Shown here: in pieces, positions 46,130 to 55,782 of the stretch
Layout: each line of letters starts with the position of its first letter
Numbering within the stretch: the first letter of the stretch is position 1
NCBI GenBank assembly: GCA_000799755.1
Contig: JUHI01000001.1
Span: 682,001 to 746,000 of the forward strand
Direction: 5' to 3'
Length of the DNA stretch: 64,000 nucleotides
From: Martinezella tropici
GTDB lineage: Bacteria; Pseudomonadota; Alphaproteobacteria; Rhizobiales; Rhizobiaceae
Made by a program: the position numbers and the translations under genes
Notes under the pieces: generated by a model
The model's database searches: none
Told to the model about the DNA's origin: nothing
What the model saw: the letters and a program-made list of their open reading frames with translations, nothing else

Positions 46130-46624
46130 TTAGTCTGCCGATTTCAGCCGTTCGACCAGACGGTCGATCTCGCGATCGGAGTAGACCTCGATACCGGCCT
46201 GCTGCAGCAGCGCCGCAGTGACGCCGCGGCCGCTCTGCCGATCGCCGGAAAATGTGCCGTCATAGATGAAGCCGGAGCCGCAAGACGGGCTTCCGTCGAT
46301 CAGAAGCGCATAGCGGCAGCCGGCTTCCTGTGCGAGCGCCAGCGCATTTTCCGCCGCCTGACGAAACTCCGCGGTGACGTCGCCGCCGGTGATCTCCATC
46401 ACCTTTGCAGTGCCGGCAAGCACGTCCTCGCCGGTGGCTCCGCCTGCAATCTCGGCCGGTGGCCTTGGAACCGCCATGCCGGCAGACATTTCCGGACAGA
46501 TCGTCACCAACAGCCCCTCCTCGCGCCAGCGATCGATCGCCGGATGGATGAGCGGCTTGGAACGACCGTCGTAGCGTACGGCATGGCCCATGAGGCAGGC
46601 GCTGACGAGGATCTTTCCGGTCAT
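46130..46624 (-). CDS. DUF523 domain protein
   Basis: A 164-residue protein of the widespread DUF523 (YbbK-like) family. Features are ILVSACLMGHAVRYDGRSKP with its Cys, LVTICPEMSAGMAVPRPPAEI with a second Cys, and DGSPSCGSGFIYDG with a third, all conserved. The three cysteines could hold a metal or an iron-sulfur cluster; this is inferred, and no activity is established. It follows glyS on the same strand with 14 bases between, so it probably lies at the end of the glyQ-glyS transcript. The ATG is supported by GGAGGCGCG just upstream. Confidence 0.82.
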   Translation of the reverse strand: MTGKILVSACLMGHAVRYDGRSKPLIHPAIDRWREEGLLVTICPEMSAGMAVPRPPAEIAGGATGEDVLAGTAKVMEITGGDVTAEFRQAAENALALAQEAGCRYALLIDGSPSCGSGFIYDGTFSGDRQSGRGVTAALLQQAGIEVYSDREIDRLVERLKSAD

Positions 46625-46638
46625 CGCGCCTCCATGCC

Positions 46639-48753
46639 TTATCCCGCAATCTTCGAGAAGTCGGCAACCGTGCCGGTTGCTTCACGGATCAGGCGCAGCA
46701 GCGCCAGGCGATTGGCACGGATGGCGGCGTCTTCGTCGTTGACGAGTACGTCTTCGAAGAAGCGGTCGACCGGCGCGCGCAGCTTGGAAAGGGCTGCCAT
46801 GGCCGAACGAAAATCTTCCTTGGCGATCGCATCGGAGGCTTCTGCGGAGGCGGCCTTGACGGCGGCAAAGAGGTCCTTTTCCGCATCGAGCTTCAGCAGA
46901 GCGTCCGAAACGCCATCGGCAACGACGGTGCCCTTTTTCTCTTCGGCTGCCAGAAGCTGGGTGGCGCGCTTGGTGCCGGCCAGCAGGTTCTTGCCGTCCT
47001 CAGAGGTGATGAAGGCGGTCAGCGCCTCGACACGGCGGGCGACCATGAGCAGATCGTCGGCCTCCGGCGTCAGCACCGCGTCGATCAGGTCATGGCGGGC
47101 GCCGAGATCGCGCAGGTAGACCTTGAGGCGATCATGGAAGAAGGCGAGGAGGTCGGCATCCTTGGTGGTCGCGAGCAACGGCAGGCGCACGCCACTCTCC
47201 AGGAGGATGCGGACGACGCCGAGCGCGGCGCGGCGCAAGGCATAGGGGTCCTTCGAGCCAGTCGGCTTCTCGTCGATCGCCCAGAAGCCGACGAGCGTAT
47301 CCAGCTTGTCGGCAAGCGCGACCGTGATCGCAACCTTGTCCTCGGGGACGCGGTCGGATGGTCCCTGCGGCTTGTAGTGATCTTCGATCGCCGTTGCCAC
47401 GGACGCGTTCTCGCCCTGCAACGACGCGTATTTGCGGCCCATGACGCCCTGCAACTCGGGGAATTCGCCAACGGCTTCGGTGCGCAGATCGGCCTTGGCC
47501 AGCACAACGGCGCGATCGACCAGGGCGGCATCGGCACCGGTAATCTTGGCGAGATCAGCGGCCAGCGCCCGGATGCGGGCAACACGCTCGCCCTGGCTGC
47601 CGAGCTTGGCATGGAAGGTAACGTTCAGCGCGTCGAGCTTGGCCATACGCTGATCGAGCGGCTTCTTCAGATCGAGGCCGAACTTTCTAGCCGAGGCTTC
47701 CAGCGTTTCGAGATCGGGCAGATCGCCCTGGTCGCGCTTCCAGAAATGCAGCGCGTCGGACAGGCGGGCGCGCACGACCTTGCCGTTGCCGTGAATAATT
47801 TCCTTGCCGCCATCCGTCGCCTGGATATTGGCGACGAGAATGAAGCGGTTGGACAGCGCCTCGCCGGCCTGCGGGCGCGTGACGAAACACTTCTGATTGG
47901 TCTTGATGGTCAGGCGGATGATCTCGGACGGGATCGAGAGGTAATCCTCCTCGAAAGAGCCCATTAGCACCTGCGGCCACTCGACGAGGCCGGAGACTTC
48001 CTCCAGCAGGCCTTCGTCTTCGACCAGTTCCAGGCCATTGGCAAAGGCGACGTCGCGGGCATCATGCAGGATGATGTCCTTGCGGCGCTCCGCATCCAGA
48101 ACGACGTAGGCCTTTTCCAGGCTCGAGGCATAATCCTCGAAACGCTTGACCGTGATGGCGTCGGGTGCATGGAAGCGATGGCCATAGGTCACGTTCGAAG
48201 CGACGATGCCGTCTATCTCGAAGGGGATGACGACGGTCTCTTCATGCTCGGTGCCGAAGGTGCAGACGATCGATTGCAGCGGGCGCACCCAGCGCAGCGA
48301 GCCGGGCTTCACCGAGGCCTTGCCCCAGCGCATGGATTTCGCCCAGGGGAAGTTGCGGATGATATCAGGCATGACAGCAGCAACGATTTCCTCCGCCGCG
48401 CGGCCGGGCTTGGAAATGATCGCAACGTAGAAATCGCCCTTCTTCGGGTCGCTACTCACCTGCGCTTCGGCAATGGAGGACAGGCCAGCGCCGCGCAGGA
48501 AGCCCTCGATCGCCTTCTCGTTGGCATCGGTGCGCGGGCCCTTGCGCTCCTCGCGCACATCGGCCGAGCGTGCGGTCAGGCCGCGAATATCGAGCGTGAG
48601 GCGCCGCGGCGTCCAATATTCCCTCGCACCCTCATAGGAAAGACCCGCTTCGACCAGGGCATCGGTCACCAGCTTCTTCAGATCGCCGGCAGCCTTGCGC
48701 TGCATACGGGCGGGAATTTCCTCGGAGCGGAGTTCGAGAAGGAGATCGGGCAT
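46639..48753 (-). CDS. glyS: Glycyl-tRNA synthetase beta subunit
   Basis: Beta chain of the heterotetrameric bacterial glycyl-tRNA synthetase; it binds and positions tRNA(Gly) while GlyQ carries out activation. The 704-residue protein begins [20 protein letters not shown] and has [40 protein letters not shown] and [20 protein letters not shown], all family segments. A C-terminal anticodon-binding helical region follows. The ATG at 48753 is preferred over 48795. It is separated from glyQ by lemA, aroA, a DUF2207 gene and the DUF559 gene, all on the same strand. The DUF559 gene ends 1 base before its start. Confidence 0.96.
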   Translation of the reverse strand: MPDLLLELRSEEIPARMQRKAAGDLKKLVTDALVEAGLSYEGAREYWTPRRLTLDIRGLTARSADVREERKGPRTDANEKAIEGFLRGAGLSSIAEAQVSSDPKKGDFYVAIISKPGRAAEEIVAAVMPDIIRNFPWAKSMRWGKASVKPGSLRWVRPLQSIVCTFGTEHEETVVIPFEIDGIVASNVTYGHRFHAPDAITVKRFEDYASSLEKAYVVLDAERRKDIILHDARDVAFANGLELVEDEGLLEEVSGLVEWPQVLMGSFEEDYLSIPSEIIRLTIKTNQKCFVTRPQAGEALSNRFILVANIQATDGGKEIIHGNGKVVRARLSDALHFWKRDQGDLPDLETLEASARKFGLDLKKPLDQRMAKLDALNVTFHAKLGSQGERVARIRALAADLAKITGADAALVDRAVVLAKADLRTEAVGEFPELQGVMGRKYASLQGENASVATAIEDHYKPQGPSDRVPEDKVAITVALADKLDTLVGFWAIDEKPTGSKDPYALRRAALGVVRILLESGVRLPLLATTKDADLLAFFHDRLKVYLRDLGARHDLIDAVLTPEADDLLMVARRVEALTAFITSEDGKNLLAGTKRATQLLAAEEKKGTVVADGVSDALLKLDAEKDLFAAVKAASAEASDAIAKEDFRSAMAALSKLRAPVDRFFEDVLVNDEDAAIRANRLALLRLIREATGTVADFSKIAG

Positions 48754-48754
48754 G

Positions 48755-49210
48755 TTAAGGTTCCTCACCCTCCCCTTGAGAGAGAGGGTCGGCACGCCGT
48801 GCCGGAGTGGGGTGAAAACGGTCGGCCTCTGCTAGCAAAATTTGCCGCTGCTGCACAATGGCAAATATCGTATCCAGAACAGCCTCGATCTCGTCCATAA
48901 CCTCCGCATTCCAGAATCGGGTAACGTGATAGCCTTGGCTCTCCAGAAAGGCGGTGCGCTCGGCATCGTAGCGCCTTGCCGCGTCTTCCGCATGCTGGCT
49001 GCCGTCAAGCTCGATGATCAGGCCGATCTGATGACAGGCGAAATCAGCGAAATAGCGCCCCATCGGAACCTGCCGACGAAAATGCGTGCCTTCGATCGGG
49101 ATGCGCCACAGATGCTTCCAAAGCTTGGCTTCCGCATCGGTCGAACCTGCGCGCAGGCGGCGACTGTTGGCGACTTTGAAGCGGTCGAGCTTGGAGGGCT
49201 TTTGGGGCAC
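48755..49210 (-). CDS. DUF559 endonuclease-like protein
   Basis: A protein of about 151 residues with a Vsr-like nuclease fold. Family segments are [40 protein letters not shown] (acidic active-site residues in the ELDG motif), [20 protein letters not shown] and VLDTIFAIV. Biochemical function of DUF559 is not established, but the fold and acidic residues suggest a nuclease. The last ~20 residues ([20 protein letters not shown]) are read through a REP palindrome, and further REP copies lie upstream. The GTG at 49210 with GGAG nine bases upstream is the favoured start. Continuation upstream to 49339 would run into the other REP. Confidence 0.75.
   Translation of the reverse strand: MPQKPSKLDRFKVANSRRLRAGSTDAEAKLWKHLWRIPIEGTHFRRQVPMGRYFADFACHQIGLIIELDGSQHAEDAARRYDAERTAFLESQGYHVTRFWNAEVMDEIEAVLDTIFAIVQQRQILLAEADRFHPTPARRADPLSQGEGEEP
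48761..48815 (-). repeat. REP-like palindromic element, copy 1 (inside DUF559 3' end)
   Basis: On the minus strand CACCCCACTCCGGCACGGCG is followed by TGCCGACCCTCTCTCTCAAG and GGGAGGGTGAGG. The same layout, CACCCCACCCCGGCCTGCGG then CCGACCCTCCCCCTCAAGGG, occurs on the plus strand at 49341-49390. It encodes the C-terminus of the DUF559 protein. Confidence 0.75.
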
Positions 49211-49260
49211 TGGGATCTCCGTGTTGCTGAAACAGCGAAGTTGAACTGTCGGAACAAGCA

Positions 49261-49390
49261 CCTCCCCCCTTGAGGGGGGGAGGTCGCCGCGGAGCGGCGG
49301 GTGGGGGTGACAATTGTCTGGCCTCAGAGATTGCCGCAATCACCCCACCCCGGCCTGCGGCCGACCCTCCCCCTCAAGGGGAGGGTATTC
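49261..49390. repeat. REP-like pair (BIME-type), copies 2 and 3
   Basis: Two inverted REP units. The first palindrome is CCTCCCCCC-TTGA-GGGGGGGAGG (49261-49283), followed by GCCGCGGAGCGGCG. The second is ACCCTCCCC-CTCAA-GGGGAGGGT (49364-49386), preceded by CACCCCACCCCGGCC. About 50 bases of unique sequence separate them. They lie between the DUF559 gene and the DUF2207 gene. Confidence 0.8.
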
Positions 49391-49391
49391 A

Positions 49392-51329
49392 CTACCACCC
49401 GCCTCCACCGCCACCGCCTCCACCGCCGCCGGAGGAGCCGCCACCTCCACCACCACCGCCGAAAGCGGAGGAAGAACTCGATGCCGGCGCGGGAATGGTC
49501 GAGGCGATGGTGGATGCCATCGAAGAGGAGAAATCGCCGATCGTTCCGCCGATATTGCCCGGGTTGAAATTGCCGGAATACCACATCGGCGCATAGGCGG
49601 CCGCAGCAGTTGCCCCCGCGGCCGTGGCGAGCCAAGTCTCGAAGGCGCTCGACCAGGGTTTTTCGACACCGAGCGCGACTGCATAGGGCAGCAGCGTTTC
49701 GAAATGCTGCGGAGACATTTGCGGTGCGCCCTGCATGTTCATCCGGTCGCGTTCCGCCAGCGTCAGATATTGCCTGAGACCGGCGATGCCATCCATCATC
49801 TTGCGCCCGAGCGGCGTCGGCGCGCCCATCAGGAAATAGAAGACGACGTTGAGCGCGAAAATGCCGACGATGCCGGCCAGCAGCGGTAGCAAGCCCGCTT
49901 CCCACAGCGGCACAACCGCCGCGGCCAAGCCGCTGACGGCAATCGAGACGAAGACAAAGCCGAAGAAAGCGAAGATCAGGACAGAGAGAATGCGCTGGGC
50001 GAGGCTGGCGCTATGCCTGCGGAACCTGCGGCCGATGGAGCTGGCAAAGATGGTCACGAAAATCGACAGGAAGCCCGGCGTGATGATGAGCGGCAAGGCA
50101 TTTTCATGCAATCGTCCGAAGATGACGATGGAGGCCAGAATGACAATCGACAGGGCGACGCCGCCGATGATGTACAGCGAATTGGCCCTGTAGTATTCGC
50201 CGCGATGATCGCGTTCTATCGCGCTGCGGAACTTCGAACCGAGCCGCTGCACCGCCTCGCCATTCGCCTTGTCAATAACAAGCGGAGAAAAGGGACCAGC
50301 GGCCTGCATGAGCACCTTGTCGCCACCGCTGAGATTACTGCCCGCCTTGCCAGTGGGACGGATGACCACCTTTCCCTTGAGGTCGTCGAGAATAACATAG
50401 CCACGCACGGCCAGATCGATCGCCGTTGCCGAAAATGCCGTCCAGCTGGAACTGGCGAAGCCCCTGTTGTCGATGTAGTTCACCAGCGCCGGCGAAATGC
50501 CTTCGGGCGGGTCCCAGCGCGGCACCATGACACCAGCCGGAGGATCGCGGCCAACCGCGATCCAGCTGCGCATGTAATAGACAAAGAGCAGGATCACCCC
50601 ACCAATGGCGATGGTCGTGTCGAGATGATCCCGGAGAAACCAGCCCCATTGCTGGCTGCCGCTCGGCGGCGCGATCGCTCCCTTTGCCAACTTGATGGCG
50701 ATCGTCAGGCCTTCGGCTGCTGCGAGCGGTCTGGTTGTGACGAAGGTGACGATATTGCCTTGCGCATTGGCGCTGGCATTCTTGCCGTTTGCGCCGAGCG
50801 GCCCTGTGAAGAAAGCAAGCTGCTGCGGCTGGACGCCGTCAGGCAATGTGACGGTTGCCTTCGCATTGACGATCGGGAACAGCCAGCCATTGCCTGTCAC
50901 GTTCCAGTAAAGCTCGTCATGATCGTCGAAATAGCGCATCTGACGATTGGTGTCGTAGGTGATGCGGAAGGTATGCGGGCCTGGGTTCAGGACACGGTCG
51001 GCGTTGCCGATATAGATGCGCTCGCCGCCCTTGACGCGCTCGCTGCGCCAATCCTCCGGCTGGCCGTCGCGCTCGACGGACACGACCTTGAAATCCACCT
51101 GGATCTCGCGGCCCTGGGCATCGGTCATGACAAGCGGGAAATCCCGGAAAATGCCGCGGCGGATGTTTCGGCCCTCGGCATTGACGGAGATTGTCTCGAC
51201 GACCTGCATGGAGCCGTCACGATGCAGGGCAATCGCCTGGTCGAAACTGGTGATGATCTCGGCTGCCGTAGCGGCCGTTGCGCAAAGCAGAAGGCACAGA
51301 GCCACGAAGAACCCGCAAAGCCGTGTCAT
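49392..51329 (-). CDS. DUF2207 membrane protein
   Basis: A 645-residue membrane protein of unknown function. It has a signal peptide ([20 protein letters not shown]), a large periplasmic DUF2207 domain ([40 protein letters not shown], and [16 protein letters not shown] segments) and a helix at about 235 ([18 protein letters not shown]). Further membrane helices lie near 390-500. The C-terminus is a glycine tract with short Ser breaks ending GGGGW. DUF2207 proteins often sit with LemA, as here, although aroA intervenes between the two genes. The ATG at 51329 is chosen over a GTG one codon upstream. Confidence 0.85.
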   Translation of the reverse strand: MTRLCGFFVALCLLLCATAATAAEIITSFDQAIALHRDGSMQVVETISVNAEGRNIRRGIFRDFPLVMTDAQGREIQVDFKVVSVERDGQPEDWRSERVKGGERIYIGNADRVLNPGPHTFRITYDTNRQMRYFDDHDELYWNVTGNGWLFPIVNAKATVTLPDGVQPQQLAFFTGPLGANGKNASANAQGNIVTFVTTRPLAAAEGLTIAIKLAKGAIAPPSGSQQWGWFLRDHLDTTIAIGGVILLFVYYMRSWIAVGRDPPAGVMVPRWDPPEGISPALVNYIDNRGFASSSWTAFSATAIDLAVRGYVILDDLKGKVVIRPTGKAGSNLSGGDKVLMQAAGPFSPLVIDKANGEAVQRLGSKFRSAIERDHRGEYYRANSLYIIGGVALSIVILASIVIFGRLHENALPLIITPGFLSIFVTIFASSIGRRFRRHSASLAQRILSVLIFAFFGFVFVSIAVSGLAAAVVPLWEAGLLPLLAGIVGIFALNVVFYFLMGAPTPLGRKMMDGIAGLRQYLTLAERDRMNMQGAPQMSPQHFETLLPYAVALGVEKPWSSAFETWLATAAGATAAAAYAPMWYSGNFNPGNIGGTIGDFSSSMASTIASTIPAPASSSSSAFGGGGGGGGSSGGGGGGGGGGGW

Positions 51330-51421
51330 CACTCCCCCAAAGGATGGCTGCAGCGCCGCTGCCGGCGCCGCCTCGCGTCAGGAATATGTCTGCGCTCGCC
51401 CTCCGTCGGGATGGCGGAGCG

Positions 51422-52675
51422 TCAGTCTTCGTATGTGACCCCAAGCGAAGCCAGCACGTTCCAATAGGATGGGAAGGTCTTGGCGACGCAATCGGGGTCG
51501 AGAATGGTGATGCCGCCGATCTTGAGGCCGGCAAGCGCAAAGCTCATGGCAATGCGATGATCGGCAAAGCTGTCGATCTCTGCGGGCAGGGTCTTGCCGG
51601 CGAGGCTCGGATCGGAGGCGATGATGAGGTCGTCGCCCTCTTCCGTGCCGAGGTTCGGAACGATGCGGGACAGGCCGCTTGAGAGCGCGCGGATACGATC
51701 GCATTCCTTGACGCGCAGGTTCTCGATGCCGACGAAGCGCACAGGCGTTTCGTTGAAGGCGGCGAGAACGGCGAGCGTCGGGATGGCGTCCTGCATCTGC
51801 GAACCATCGATGACGGCGGGCAGATGCGGGAATTTCGAGATCAGATCATAGGCCTTCGCATCCGGCTGCGAGAACTGCTCTGCCGGCGTGCCGAGATCGA
51901 TCTTGCCGCCACCAAGCACTTCCGCCGCCCAGAGATAGGTCGCGGCAGAAGCATCCGGCTCGATCAGGAAGTCGGCGGCATGATAGCCAGTGGGCTCGAC
52001 ACGCCAGGCGACGGGGCTCACGCGCTCGACCTTGGCGCCGAAAGCGCGCATGGCTGCAACTGTGAGATCGATATAACCCAGCGCACCGATATGCTCGCCC
52101 AGCAGCTCGACATCGACGGCGCGGTCGCCGCCGGCTGCCATCATCAACAGCGCCGAAACATACTGGCTGGACAGGCCGCCATCGATCTGCACGCGGCTTG
52201 CTTCGAAACGACCTGTGCCATTGATTGTTACGGGTGGGCAGCCGGTCTCAGTCGATGCATCGATGCCGAGCGAGCGCAGTGCGTCGACCAGCGGGCCGAT
52301 CGGCCGCTTGCGCATATGGGCATCGCCATCGACGACGACCTTGCCGTCGACCAGCGCGGCGGCCGCCGTCAGGAAGCGTGTCGCCGTGCCGGCATTGCCG
52401 AGGAAAAGCGGGGTCTCAGGCGCCTGCAGCTTGCCGCGGCCGGTCACGATGAAAGTGGTGTCGTCGGGCTCGTCGATGACAACGCCCATGGCGCGCAGCG
52501 CTTCCGCCATATAACGGGTATCGTCGCTCTTCAGCGCGCCAGTCAGCCGGCTCGTGCCCTTGGCAAGGCCTGCGAGCAGCAGTGCGCGATTGGTGATCGA
52601 CTTCGATCCAGGCGGCATGGCGCGTCCGGTCAAAGGCTTACCCGGCGGGATAATCGTGAGTTTGGCTCTACCCAT
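51422..52675 (-). CDS. aroA: 3-phosphoshikimate 1-carboxyvinyltransferase, class I-like
   Basis: EPSP synthase of 417 residues, which joins PEP and shikimate 3-phosphate before chorismate. All active-site motifs of the E. coli-type enzyme are visible: GSKSITNRALLLAGLA, LFLGNAGTATRFLTAAAAL, KRPIGPLVDALRSLG, GGLSSQYVSALLMMA, NLRVKECDRIRALSSGL and FADHRIAMSFALAG. The GNAGTA motif has Gly where the glyphosate-tolerant class II CP4 enzyme has Ala. Rhizobia generally carry a CP4-like AroA elsewhere, so this is likely a second EPSP synthase. Three ATGs occur in a row; the third (52675) has the best spacing to AAAGAGA. Confidence 0.88.
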   Translation of the reverse strand: MGRAKLTIIPPGKPLTGRAMPPGSKSITNRALLLAGLAKGTSRLTGALKSDDTRYMAEALRAMGVVIDEPDDTTFIVTGRGKLQAPETPLFLGNAGTATRFLTAAAALVDGKVVVDGDAHMRKRPIGPLVDALRSLGIDASTETGCPPVTINGTGRFEASRVQIDGGLSSQYVSALLMMAAGGDRAVDVELLGEHIGALGYIDLTVAAMRAFGAKVERVSPVAWRVEPTGYHAADFLIEPDASAATYLWAAEVLGGGKIDLGTPAEQFSQPDAKAYDLISKFPHLPAVIDGSQMQDAIPTLAVLAAFNETPVRFVGIENLRVKECDRIRALSSGLSRIVPNLGTEEGDDLIIASDPSLAGKTLPAEIDSFADHRIAMSFALAGLKIGGITILDPDCVAKTFPSYWNVLASLGVTYED

Positions 52676-52765
52676 CATCATTCTCTTTGGTCAGTCAGTA
52701 AGGCGGCCGATGGCCGTCGGTCGGCATCCTTTACCGCCTCACATGAAAAACCGATAGCGGAAATC

Positions 52766-53317
52766 TCAGAACTTTACCGTGGGAACGGCGCGGTCCGCTT
52801 CGTTTGATATCTCGAAATAGGCCTTCTTGACGAAGCCGAAGGGGCCGGCGATGAGATTGTTCGGGAAGGTTTCGACCTTGACGTTCAGATCGCGCGCGGC
52901 ACCGTTGTAATAGCGGCGCGACATCTGGATCTCGTTTTCCGTCCTCTCCAGCGACTGCTGCAGCTCGACGAAGCCCGTATTGGCCTTCAGGTCGGGATAG
53001 GCTTCGGACACGACCATCAGGCGGCCGAGCGCCTGGCTGAGAATACCTTCGGCGGCGGCACGGCCGGCAACATCGCCCGCGGGCACGGCCTGCGCCGCGG
53101 TCCGCGCCTGAGTGACCTCGATGAGCGTCTTGTTTTCGTGGCCGGCATAGCCTTTGACCGTCTCGACCAAATTGGGAATGAGATCGGCGCGGCGCTTCAA
53201 CTGCACGTCGATGCCAGACCACGCCTCTTCCGCGACCTGTCGCGCGCGAACGAGCCCATTGTAGATGAAGACGACATAGAGTGCGGCCAGAACTATGATC
53301 GCTAGAAGAATAAGCAT
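52766..53317 (-). CDS. lemA: LemA family protein
   Basis: A 183-residue membrane-anchored protein. A single N-terminal helix (MLILLAIIVLAALYVVFIYN) is followed by a four-helix LemA domain with RARQVAEEAWSGIDVQLKRR, ADLIPNLVETVKGYAGHENK, LIVVSEAYPDLKANTGF-like and NTGFVELQQSLERTENEIQM. The conserved C-terminal strand contains NVKVETFPNNLIAGPFGF. LemA function is not settled. The ATG at 53317 follows GGGGATTTCAG and replaces a longer frame starting at 53353. It is near glyQ, and the DUF2207 gene further downstream is its usual partner. Confidence 0.9.
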   Translation of the reverse strand: MLILLAIIVLAALYVVFIYNGLVRARQVAEEAWSGIDVQLKRRADLIPNLVETVKGYAGHENKTLIEVTQARTAAQAVPAGDVAGRAAAEGILSQALGRLMVVSEAYPDLKANTGFVELQQSLERTENEIQMSRRYYNGAARDLNVKVETFPNNLIAGPFGFVKKAYFEISNEADRAVPTVKF

Positions 53318-53525
53318 CTGAAATCCCCGGGGCGACTGCAACCACGGGGACACTAGGCAGATTTGCTGGCAATGTCACCCGGCTTTAGCCGTGACGACGG
53401 CTCAAGGTCGGGCCAATACAACCCAATCCTGGGGAAATCCACCCAAAGCTGCCGCGAAGGCATCTGGCACAAGCCGCGGTCCATGGGGAGCGCATAGGCA
53501 AATGCGCTCCGGGACATTGCAAGGT

Positions 53526-54485
53526 TCAGGCGGCCTGCTGGTTCCAGTTGACGCCGCCGGCGTCGGTCAGCAGAAAGGCCTCGCCGCAAGCCTTGGCGAG
53601 CGTGCGCACGCGCAGGATGTAGCTCTGGCGTTCCGTCACCGAGATGACGCCGCGGGCGTCGAGAAGGTTGAAGACGTGGCTAGCCTTGATGCACTGGTCG
53701 TAGGCCGGGAAGACGCATTTATGCAGGCGATGGTTTTCGCTGTCGCCCGGTGCGCCGGCCGCCAACAGTGCCTGGCACTCCTTCTCGGCATCGATGAAGT
53801 GGCGATGCAGCATCTCGGTATTGGCATATTCGAAATTATGCCGGGAATATTCCTGCTCGGCCTGCAAGAAGACATCACCATAGGTGATCTTGTCTTCGCC
53901 TTCGAGGCCGTTGAAATTGAGGTCATAGACGCTGTCGACGCCCTGAACATAGGTCGCGAGACGCTCCAGGCCGTAGGTCAGCTCGCCGGCAACGGGCGCG
54001 CATTCGATGCCGCAGACCTGCTGGAAATAGGTGAACTGCGAGACTTCCATGCCATCGCACCAGCATTCCCAGCCAAGACCCCATGCGCCGAGCGTCGGGC
54101 TTTCCCAGTCGTCCTCGACGAAACGGATGTCATGCAGCAGCGGATCGAGACCGATCGCCTTCAGCGAGCCGAGATAGAGCTCCTGCAGGTTCGGCGGATT
54201 GGGCTTCAGGATGACCTGATACTGATAATAGTGCTGCAGGCGGTTGGGGTTCTCGCCGTAGCGGCCGTCGGAGGGGCGGCGCGACGGCTGGACATAGGCT
54301 GCCCGCCACGGCTTCGGACCAAGAGAGCGCAGCGTGGTGGCGGGATGGAACGTGCCGGCGCCGACTTCCATGTCGTAAGGCTGCAGAACCGCGCAACCCT
54401 TGTCAGCCCAGTAATTGTGCAACGTCAGGATCAACGCCTGAAAGGAGCGCTTCGGGTTCATGTGGTCGGGCACGTTGGCAGTCAT
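53526..54485 (-). CDS. glyQ: Glycyl-tRNA synthetase alpha subunit
   Basis: Catalytic alpha chain of glycyl-tRNA synthetase, a class II enzyme; it activates glycine with ATP and works with GlyS. The 319-residue protein has the family segments [80 protein letters not shown] and [20 protein letters not shown]. The ATG at 54485 ([15 protein letters not shown]) is accepted; MNPKRSF eight codons later is an alternative. It starts a minus-strand run that includes lemA, aroA, the DUF2207 gene, the DUF559 gene and glyS. Confidence 0.96.
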   Translation of the reverse strand: MTANVPDHMNPKRSFQALILTLHNYWADKGCAVLQPYDMEVGAGTFHPATTLRSLGPKPWRAAYVQPSRRPSDGRYGENPNRLQHYYQYQVILKPNPPNLQELYLGSLKAIGLDPLLHDIRFVEDDWESPTLGAWGLGWECWCDGMEVSQFTYFQQVCGIECAPVAGELTYGLERLATYVQGVDSVYDLNFNGLEGEDKITYGDVFLQAEQEYSRHNFEYANTEMLHRHFIDAEKECQALLAAGAPGDSENHRLHKCVFPAYDQCIKASHVFNLLDARGVISVTERQSYILRVRTLAKACGEAFLLTDAGGVNWNQQAA

Positions 54486-54604
54486 GGGAACTGATTTCTT
54501 CCGCTAGCGAATGGATTGGCGGACAGGTGCCACGACGGGGCGAATGGGTCAAGGCTTTGCAGTGCAAACGGCGATGCAGCGCGCCTCACCGAGGCATATC
54601 AGTT

Positions 54605-54796
54605 TTATTCGTCCTCGCGCTTCACGCGATATTCACCGGTCTTCGGGTCCTTCACCAGCGTTCCCATGGCGCCGGTCCGGCGTTCCGTTTCGGCGCGGCG
54701 GGATTTCTCGGCAAGCCTCTGGGCATCGCGCACGAAGCGCCGATACAAGAACCAGATACCGCCGACTGCGACGATGAAGAAGATGATCTGGGGCAT
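54605..54796 (-). CDS. Small membrane protein
   Basis: A 63-residue protein with one N-terminal membrane helix (MPQIIFFIVAVGGIWFLYRR) and a charged cytoplasmic tail (RDAQRLAEKSRRAETERRTG, then LVKDPKTGEYRVKRED). It matches small conserved rhizobial membrane proteins of unknown function. The frame is open upstream to 54961 but lies within sppA there; the ATG at 54796 follows GGAGCGCTGGGTG. It starts 16 bases after the sppA stop on the same strand, so the two are probably cotranscribed. Confidence 0.75.
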   Translation of the reverse strand: MPQIIFFIVAVGGIWFLYRRFVRDAQRLAEKSRRAETERRTGAMGTLVKDPKTGEYRVKREDE

Positions 54797-54812
54797 CACC
54801 CAGCGCTCCCGA

Positions 54813-55673
54813 TTACAACCCGTACCGACCCCACAATGCCTTTTCCTCTGCCGCTTCGGCAAGCCCGGACGCAATGCCGGCACCGAGGCCATCCATGCTA
54901 CCAAGCGAAATACCCGGAGCCTTGCGGCCGAAAAGGCTGCGCGGCGCGGTGACCAACACAAGCTTCACCTTGTCGCCATAGCGCTTCCTCAATTCCTGAC
55001 GCATGTCGCCGAGGCCGTCGATCAGGCCAAGCTCCAGTCCGCGGCTGCCGGTCCAGAACAGGCCGGAGAATACGGTCTCGTCCGCCGAGAGCTTTCCTGT
55101 GCGACGTTCAAGCACCATGTCGATGAAGACCTTGTGGATCTCGAGCTGCAGGCTCTTCAGATATTCGATGTCCTTTTCCTTCTCCGGCTGAAAGGGATCG
55201 AGGATCGCCTTGTTCGCACCGGCCGTATAGACGCGGCGCTCCACGCCGATCTTCTTCAACAGCTCCGGAAAACCGAAGCCGCCGGAGACGACGCCGATCG
55301 AGCCGACGATGGAGGTGGCGTCGGCGATGATCTCATCGCCCGCAAGCGCGATCATGTAGCCACCGGAGGCAGCCACGTCCTCGACGAAGACCAGGACCTT
55401 CTTGTTTTTCTCGACCGCCAGATCGCGGATGCGATTGTAGATCATCCTCGACTGCACCGGAGATCCACCAGGCGAATTGACGACGATGGCGACTGCCGGA
55501 GCCGTCTTCATGCTGAACGCCTTTTCGAGCGCCTGTGACACGCCTGCAAGGTTCAGCGATTGCCGCAGCGGGCCGCCGCCGGACGAGATAACGCCGCTCA
55601 GACGGACGACGGGCACGATGACCCCCTCCTTGCGAAAGCGCTTCGGAAGCATGCGTCTCAAGAACTCAACCAT
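54813..55673 (-). CDS. sppA: S49 family signal peptide peptidase SppA-like
   Basis: Serine protease of 286 residues that degrades remnant signal peptides or similar membrane substrates. The Ser-Lys dyad is visible: Ser103 in EDVAASGGYMIALAGDEI and Lys155 in RRVYTAGANKAILDPF, spaced as in SppA. AIVVNSPGGSPVQSRMIYN and ATSIVGSIGVVSGGFGF are conserved. The N-terminus has no clear membrane helix, so it is a short cytoplasmic-type form of the family or a peripheral one. The ATG at 55673 is accepted. It is followed by the small membrane protein gene. Confidence 0.92.
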   Translation of the reverse strand: MVEFLRRMLPKRFRKEGVIVPVVRLSGVISSGGGPLRQSLNLAGVSQALEKAFSMKTAPAVAIVVNSPGGSPVQSRMIYNRIRDLAVEKNKKVLVFVEDVAASGGYMIALAGDEIIADATSIVGSIGVVSGGFGFPELLKKIGVERRVYTAGANKAILDPFQPEKEKDIEYLKSLQLEIHKVFIDMVLERRTGKLSADETVFSGLFWTGSRGLELGLIDGLGDMRQELRKRYGDKVKLVLVTAPRSLFGRKAPGISLGSMDGLGAGIASGLAEAAEEKALWGRYGL

Positions 55674-55782
55674 TCGTCATCCCTGCATCATGATGTCTGC
55701 TGCCCCGTGATGTATGCACGGAAACGGCAAACGCAACATTGCGGATCGCATTTCATGCTCCGATCCTTGAGCGGGTCATAGG

